Both the position numbers and the translations under genes were made by a program. 38,394 nt of DNA from Accumulibacter sp. (GTDB taxonomy: Bacteria; Pseudomonadota; Gammaproteobacteria; Burkholderiales; Rhodocyclaceae). The stretch spans positions 1-38,394 of the forward strand of contig JAIFKU010000092.1 in the NCBI GenBank assembly GCA_020049495.1, given 5' to 3'. This document shows, one piece after another, positions 34,823-38,394 of the stretch (positions are counted from its first letter, which is position 1; each line of letters opens with the position of its first letter). Below the pieces are notes generated by a model. That model was given only the letters and a program-made list of their open reading frames with translations. It did no database searches and had not been told where the DNA came from.

Positions 34823-36972
34823 GAAACCTCATCATCGTAGCCGCCTCGTTCGGCGGCATCCTGCTCTTCCTCCTCGCTTCAGCCAGCGCCAATACGGCGC
34901 TGTTTGCCAGCCATTACCCCTGGTTGCTCGGGCTTAACGCGATTGTTGCCCTGTCGCTTTTTGCCCTGATCGTCTGGCAGGTTCGTGCGCTGTGGCAGGA
35001 GCATCGCGCCAAGGTGTTCGGCTCGCGGCTCAAGTTGCGGCTGATGCTGATGTTCGGGCTGATGGCGGTCTTGCCTGGCGTGCTGATCTACGCGGTGTCG
35101 GTCCAGTTCGTCACCAAGAGCATTGAAACCTGGTTTGACGTGCGCGTCGAGAAAGCACTTGAATCCGGGCTGAGTCTCGGGCGCAGCGCACTCGACTCGA
35201 TGCTCGATGACCTTGCCGAAAAAGGGCGTGCCATGGCCCTCGATATCAGCGAGCAGCCTGAAGCACAGCGCCGCATTGTCCTCAGTCGCCTGCGCGAGCA
35301 GAACGGTGTGCAATTTGCCGCATTATTTACCACTGGCGGCCAGTTGTTGTCGACGGCGACCAGCGATCTCTCTTCATTTCTGCCGGAGCAGCCGTCACTC
35401 GACCAATTACGCCAGGCTCGGGTCGGACGGGGATATCGCGTGATCGAAAGTGCGGGCGGCAAGGATCTGGTGCTACGCGTGCTGGTTCCGGTCTCGCCCG
35501 TTGGTCTGGGCATGGAAACGCGAATCCTGCAACTGACCCACCCGGTGCCGGGGAGCCTTGCCCTCAACGCGGATCGTGTGCAGGAAGTCTATCGCGACTA
35601 TCAGGAGCTTTCGCTGGGTCGCGAAGGGCTGACACGCATTTACGCCATGACCCTGACCCTGACCGTGCTGCTGGCCCTGTTTACGGCCATTGCCATGGCC
35701 TTTGTGCTGGCCCGCCGCCTTTCGGCGCCGCTTTCGATTCTCGCCGAGGGGACACAGGCCGTGGCGGCCGGTGACTTTACGCCGCGCCAAGCCATCTACA
35801 GCCGCGACGAACTCGGCGTGCTGACCCAGTCCTTCAATCAGATGACGCGCCAGCTCAACGATGCACGACGCGATACCGAGCGCCATCGCGCCGAAGTCGA
35901 ATCGGCGCGGGCCTATCTCGAATCGATTCTGGCCAATTTGTCTGCGGGAGTGCTCGTCTTCGACCGGCGTTTCATGCTGCGCACAATCAATCAGGGTGCG
36001 CAGACCATTCTTGATGATGAGTTTACCGGCCTTCTGGCCGAGTCCATCGACGCCTGGCCGCGCGAGCAGTTTTTCGGACAGGCGATTCGCAACGCCTTCG
36101 CCGAGCATGGCCGCAAGGAATGGCAGAAACAGGTTGAGCTCGACCGCCCCGGCGGCTTGCCGCAGATCCTGCTGGTGCGTGGTACGCAACTTCCGGAGGG
36201 AAGCAGTGGCGGTTATGTGGTGGTATTCGATGACGTCACGCGGCTGGTGGCCGCTCAGCGCAGCGCGGCCTGGGGCGAAGTTGCGCGACGTCTGGCGCAC
36301 GAGATCAAGAATCCGTTGACGCCGATCCAGCTCTCGGCCGAACGCCTGCAGGTCAAGCTTGCCGACAAGTTGAGTGGTAGCGACGCTGAAATGCTCAATC
36401 GCTCGACGCAGACGATCATCAACCAGGTACAGGCCATGAAACGTATGGTCAATGAATTTTCCGACTACGCCCGCATGCCGGCGCCCGAATTGGCGGCGCT
36501 TGATCTCAATGCCCTGATTGGCGAAGTGCTCGGGCTGTATGAAACCTCGAATGCCCATATCGATGTTAAGCTTGATCCTGGGTTGCCTGCCGTGTGGGGG
36601 GATGCCAGCCAGTTGCGCCAGATCATCCACAATCTGCTGCGTAATGCCGAAGACGCACAGGATGGTATGGACGAAGCGCAGATCGGGATAATTACACGCT
36701 CTATTGACGGCGCAGCAGAACTGGCCGTGATCGATTGCGGCCCGGGTTTCCCGCCTGAAATCATGGCCCGTGTCTTTGAACCCTATGTCACCACCAAGGC
36801 GCGTGGTACTGGCCTCGGGCTGGCTATTGTCAAGAAAATTGTCGATGAGCATCAGGGGCAGATCCGGATAAAGAATCGCCAGCCGGCGGGCGCCGAGGTC
36901 AGTATCCGTTTGCCGCTGGCTCAGGCTCCGATGCCAAACCCGACTATTGCTGAAATACCTGAAGAGAACTGA
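34819..36972 (+). CDS. ntrY: NtrY-like sensor histidine kinase
   Basis: This 717-residue membrane kinase has helices at about 3-25, 30-52 and 78-98, a periplasmic sensor region of about 170 residues, a further helix at about 278-300, then HAMP (about 300-355) and PAS (about 370-480) domains. The HisKA domain has the phospho-acceptor His in RLAHEIKNPLTPIQ, and the HATPase has NLLRNAEDAQD, DCGPGFPPEI and GTGLGLAIVKKI. It should phosphorylate the NtrX-like regulator two bases downstream. NtrYX systems respond to nitrogen status or redox in other bacteria. Start ATG 34819 overlaps the DUF4390 stop. Confidence 0.93.
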   Translation: MRNLIIVAASFGGILLFLLASASANTALFASHYPWLLGLNAIVALSLFALIVWQVRALWQEHRAKVFGSRLKLRLMLMFGLMAVLPGVLIYAVSVQFVTKSIETWFDVRVEKALESGLSLGRSALDSMLDDLAEKGRAMALDISEQPEAQRRIVLSRLREQNGVQFAALFTTGGQLLSTATSDLSSFLPEQPSLDQLRQARVGRGYRVIESAGGKDLVLRVLVPVSPVGLGMETRILQLTHPVPGSLALNADRVQEVYRDYQELSLGREGLTRIYAMTLTLTVLLALFTAIAMAFVLARRLSAPLSILAEGTQAVAAGDFTPRQAIYSRDELGVLTQSFNQMTRQLNDARRDTERHRAEVESARAYLESILANLSAGVLVFDRRFMLRTINQGAQTILDDEFTGLLAESIDAWPREQFFGQAIRNAFAEHGRKEWQKQVELDRPGGLPQILLVRGTQLPEGSSGGYVVVFDDVTRLVAAQRSAAWGEVARRLAHEIKNPLTPIQLSAERLQVKLADKLSGSDAEMLNRSTQTIINQVQAMKRMVNEFSDYARMPAPELAALDLNALIGEVLGLYETSNAHIDVKLDPGLPAVWGDASQLRQIIHNLLRNAEDAQDGMDEAQIGIITRSIDGAAELAVIDCGPGFPPEIMARVFEPYVTTKARGTGLGLAIVKKIVDEHQGQIRIKNRQPAGAEVSIRLPLAQAPMPNPTIAEIPEEN

Positions 36973-36974
36973 CT

Positions 36975-38234
36975 ATGGCGCAAATACTGGTCGTCGATGA
37001 CGAAATGGGCATCCGCGAGCTGCTCTCCGAGATACTGACTGACGAAGGGCATTCCATTGCGCTGGCCGAAAACGCTGCCGCCGCGCGTATGGCGCGAAGC
37101 GAGAAACGCCCGGATCTGGTTCTGCTTGATATCTGGATGCCGGATACTGACGGAATCTCGCTGCTCAAGGAATGGTCTGCAGCCGGTTTGTTGACCATGC
37201 CGGTGGTCATGATGTCCGGACATGGAACGATCGATTCCGCTGTTGAGGCCACGCGTGTGGGTGCCATCGACTTCCTCGAAAAGCCGATTGCCCTGCAGAA
37301 GCTGCTGACCACCGTCAAAAAAGCGCTCAGGCACGAAGTCTCACCACAAAAACCGCCACTAACGCTTGACGCCTTTGCCCGTTCGCCGCTGCTCAAGGAT
37401 CTCAAAAAGCGACTGGAACAGGCGGCCGCCAAAACTTCAGTGCTGCTGCTCAAGAGCGCCTCCGGCAGCATTGCCGAGATCTGCGCGCGAACCCTGCAAG
37501 CACCGAAAACGCCCTGGCTTGATCTCTCTTCGTCCAGTGCGCCTCTGACACAGGAGATGCTGGAAAACACCGCCGGCGGGATTCTCTTCATTGCCGACCT
37601 GATGCTGCTTGGCAAGTTGCAGCAGAAGAACCTCGTTTATGCGCTGGAACGGCTGGAGAAGAACAACCTCCAGTTGTTCGTCGCCTGCCCCCGTTCGCTC
37701 TCGGCGCTCAGCGAAGCCGGGTGGGACGCTGCTCTGGTGGCGCGACTGGGCGAAGTGTGGGTGGCCCTGCCGCAACTTGCCGGTCATCCGGACGATGTGC
37801 CGGAAATCGCCGCGCTGGTGCTGGCACACCTCGTCGAACGCAATGAGGTGCCGTCCAGGCAGTTTTCGACTGGCGCACTCAACGCACTGCGTCTCCACCA
37901 TTGGCCGGGTGAATGGTCGGAGTTGCTGGCGGCGGTCAAGAATCTCGCGCTCTCGGCCCTGGAAGACGAGATTTCGGTCGACGATGTGGATACGCTCCTG
38001 AGGCGCGATGCCGGGGACTTGCCAAAACCGCCGCCGGCACTGCCTTTGTTCAATCAGCCGCTGCGTGAGGCGCGCGAAGCATTCGAGCGGCTTTACTTCG
38101 AACATCACTTGAAAAGCGAACGTGGCAACATGACGCGCGTGGCTGACAGGACGGGTCTTGAGCGGACTCATCTGTATCGCAAGCTGAAACAACTGGGGCT
38201 GAACCTTGGACGGCGCAGCGAAGAACAGGAATAA
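36975..38234 (+). CDS. ntrX: NtrX-like response regulator with degenerate AAA+ domain
   Basis: This 419-residue protein has a complete receiver domain (1-115: acidic D8/D9, phospho-acceptor D52, S81, K103) and a Fis-type DNA-binding helix-turn-helix at about 376-413 (GNMTRVADRTGLERTHLYRKLKQLG). The middle part (about 130-345) aligns in outline with the sigma-54 AAA+ domain but has lost its working parts. The Walker A place reads LLLKSASGSIAE without GxxxxGK, Walker B reads GILFIADL without Asp-Glu, and the GAFTGA loop is absent. It therefore cannot activate sigma-54 in the classical way and should act as a plain DNA-binding activator or repressor. It lies two bases after ntrY. Confidence 0.9.
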   Translation: MAQILVVDDEMGIRELLSEILTDEGHSIALAENAAAARMARSEKRPDLVLLDIWMPDTDGISLLKEWSAAGLLTMPVVMMSGHGTIDSAVEATRVGAIDFLEKPIALQKLLTTVKKALRHEVSPQKPPLTLDAFARSPLLKDLKKRLEQAAAKTSVLLLKSASGSIAEICARTLQAPKTPWLDLSSSSAPLTQEMLENTAGGILFIADLMLLGKLQQKNLVYALERLEKNNLQLFVACPRSLSALSEAGWDAALVARLGEVWVALPQLAGHPDDVPEIAALVLAHLVERNEVPSRQFSTGALNALRLHHWPGEWSELLAAVKNLALSALEDEISVDDVDTLLRRDAGDLPKPPPALPLFNQPLREAREAFERLYFEHHLKSERGNMTRVADRTGLERTHLYRKLKQLGLNLGRRSEEQE

Positions 38235-38264
38235 TAAGCAGCATCATCAGGAGCAGGGGAAAGA

Positions 38265-38394
38265 ATGAGAATCGTCATCCTCGGGGCCGGGCAGGTCGGC
38301 GCTAGTGTCGCGCAGAGCCTCGTATCAGAGAAAAACGACATTACCGTTGTCGACACGGATCGTGACCGTCTCGAATCCCTGCAGATTCGTTTCG
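38265..38394 (+). CDS. trkA: Trk potassium uptake regulatory protein TrkA (N-terminal part)
   Basis: The first 43 codons are in the window. They encode the Rossmann NAD-binding start [19 protein letters not shown] (GxGxxG) and the acidic end of strand 2, [10 protein letters not shown], as in TrkA/KtrA RCK domains. It controls the Trk potassium channel subunits. The ribosome site AGGGGAAAG is upstream. It begins 30 bases after ntrX, the usual place in this group. Confidence 0.88.
   Translation, partial: MRIVILGAGQVGASVAQSLVSEKNDITVVDTDRDRLESLQIRF

Noticed and set aside
35473-36852. Minus-strand open frame of 459 codons opposite ntrY
   Set aside because: Antisense to an unambiguous histidine kinase, composition typical of a reverse shadow, no domain or ribosome site.

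Overview
The window is bacterial chromosome around a replication origin. It most resembles a betaproteobacterium of the Rhodocyclales type (Azoarcus/Dechloromonas/Accumulibacter-like). That placement rests on gene order and protein similarity recalled from memory, not on a database search. The supporting blocks are rpmH-rnpA-yidD-yidC-mnmE running left from the origin, dnaA-dnaN-gyrB running right, LysM-dprA-topB facing def-fmt, and htpX ... rsmB-DUF4390-ntrY-ntrX-trkA.

Left part (1-12.6 kb) is mixed metabolic and accessory content. It opens with the tail of a probable phenylacetate-CoA ligase and its tandem ACT partner. Next is a sodium/solute symporter translated together with an unlisted 55-residue membrane protein, next to a TetR regulator; both promoters carry the same palindromic operator. 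Then come a YajD-type HNH protein, a DMT permease, a LiuC-type hydratase, two overlapping DUF1289 genes and an M20 amidohydrolase. A tight operon rapZ / NusG-II protein / Gx transporter / ubiX follows. After a 466-base stretch with no convincing gene there is a TerC protein coupled to a NavBac-type sodium channel, then a membrane diguanylate cyclase.

Origin region (12.6-23.4 kb): mnmE, yidC, yidD, rnpA and rpmH on the minus strand diverge from dnaA, dnaN, gyrB, an RsuA-type pseudouridine synthase and a YchN/DsrE protein on the plus strand. A perfect DnaA box lies between rpmH and dnaA. An AT-rich dnaA-dnaN spacer holds near-consensus boxes. Two parS-like palindromes flank gyrB-rsuA-ychN. A strong intrinsic terminator sits between gyrB and rsuA, and a terminator-like hairpin lies inside rnpA.

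Right part (23.4-38.4 kb): topB, dprA and a LysM protein on the minus strand diverge from def, fmt and htpX. A zinc-type secreted S1/P1 nuclease and a CDF metal exporter, both minus strand, interrupt the usual htpX-rsmB neighbourhood. The window closes with rsmB, DUF4390, the NtrY-like kinase, an NtrX-like regulator whose AAA+ domain has lost its catalytic motifs, and the start of trkA.

No rRNA, tRNA, CRISPR array, prophage or insertion sequence was recognised. I saw no clearly new multi-gene system. The best leads are the shared-operator symporter/TetR unit, the degenerate NtrX, the metal exporter/zinc nuclease pair, the rnpA and rsuA hairpins, and a probable relic of smg beside dprA.
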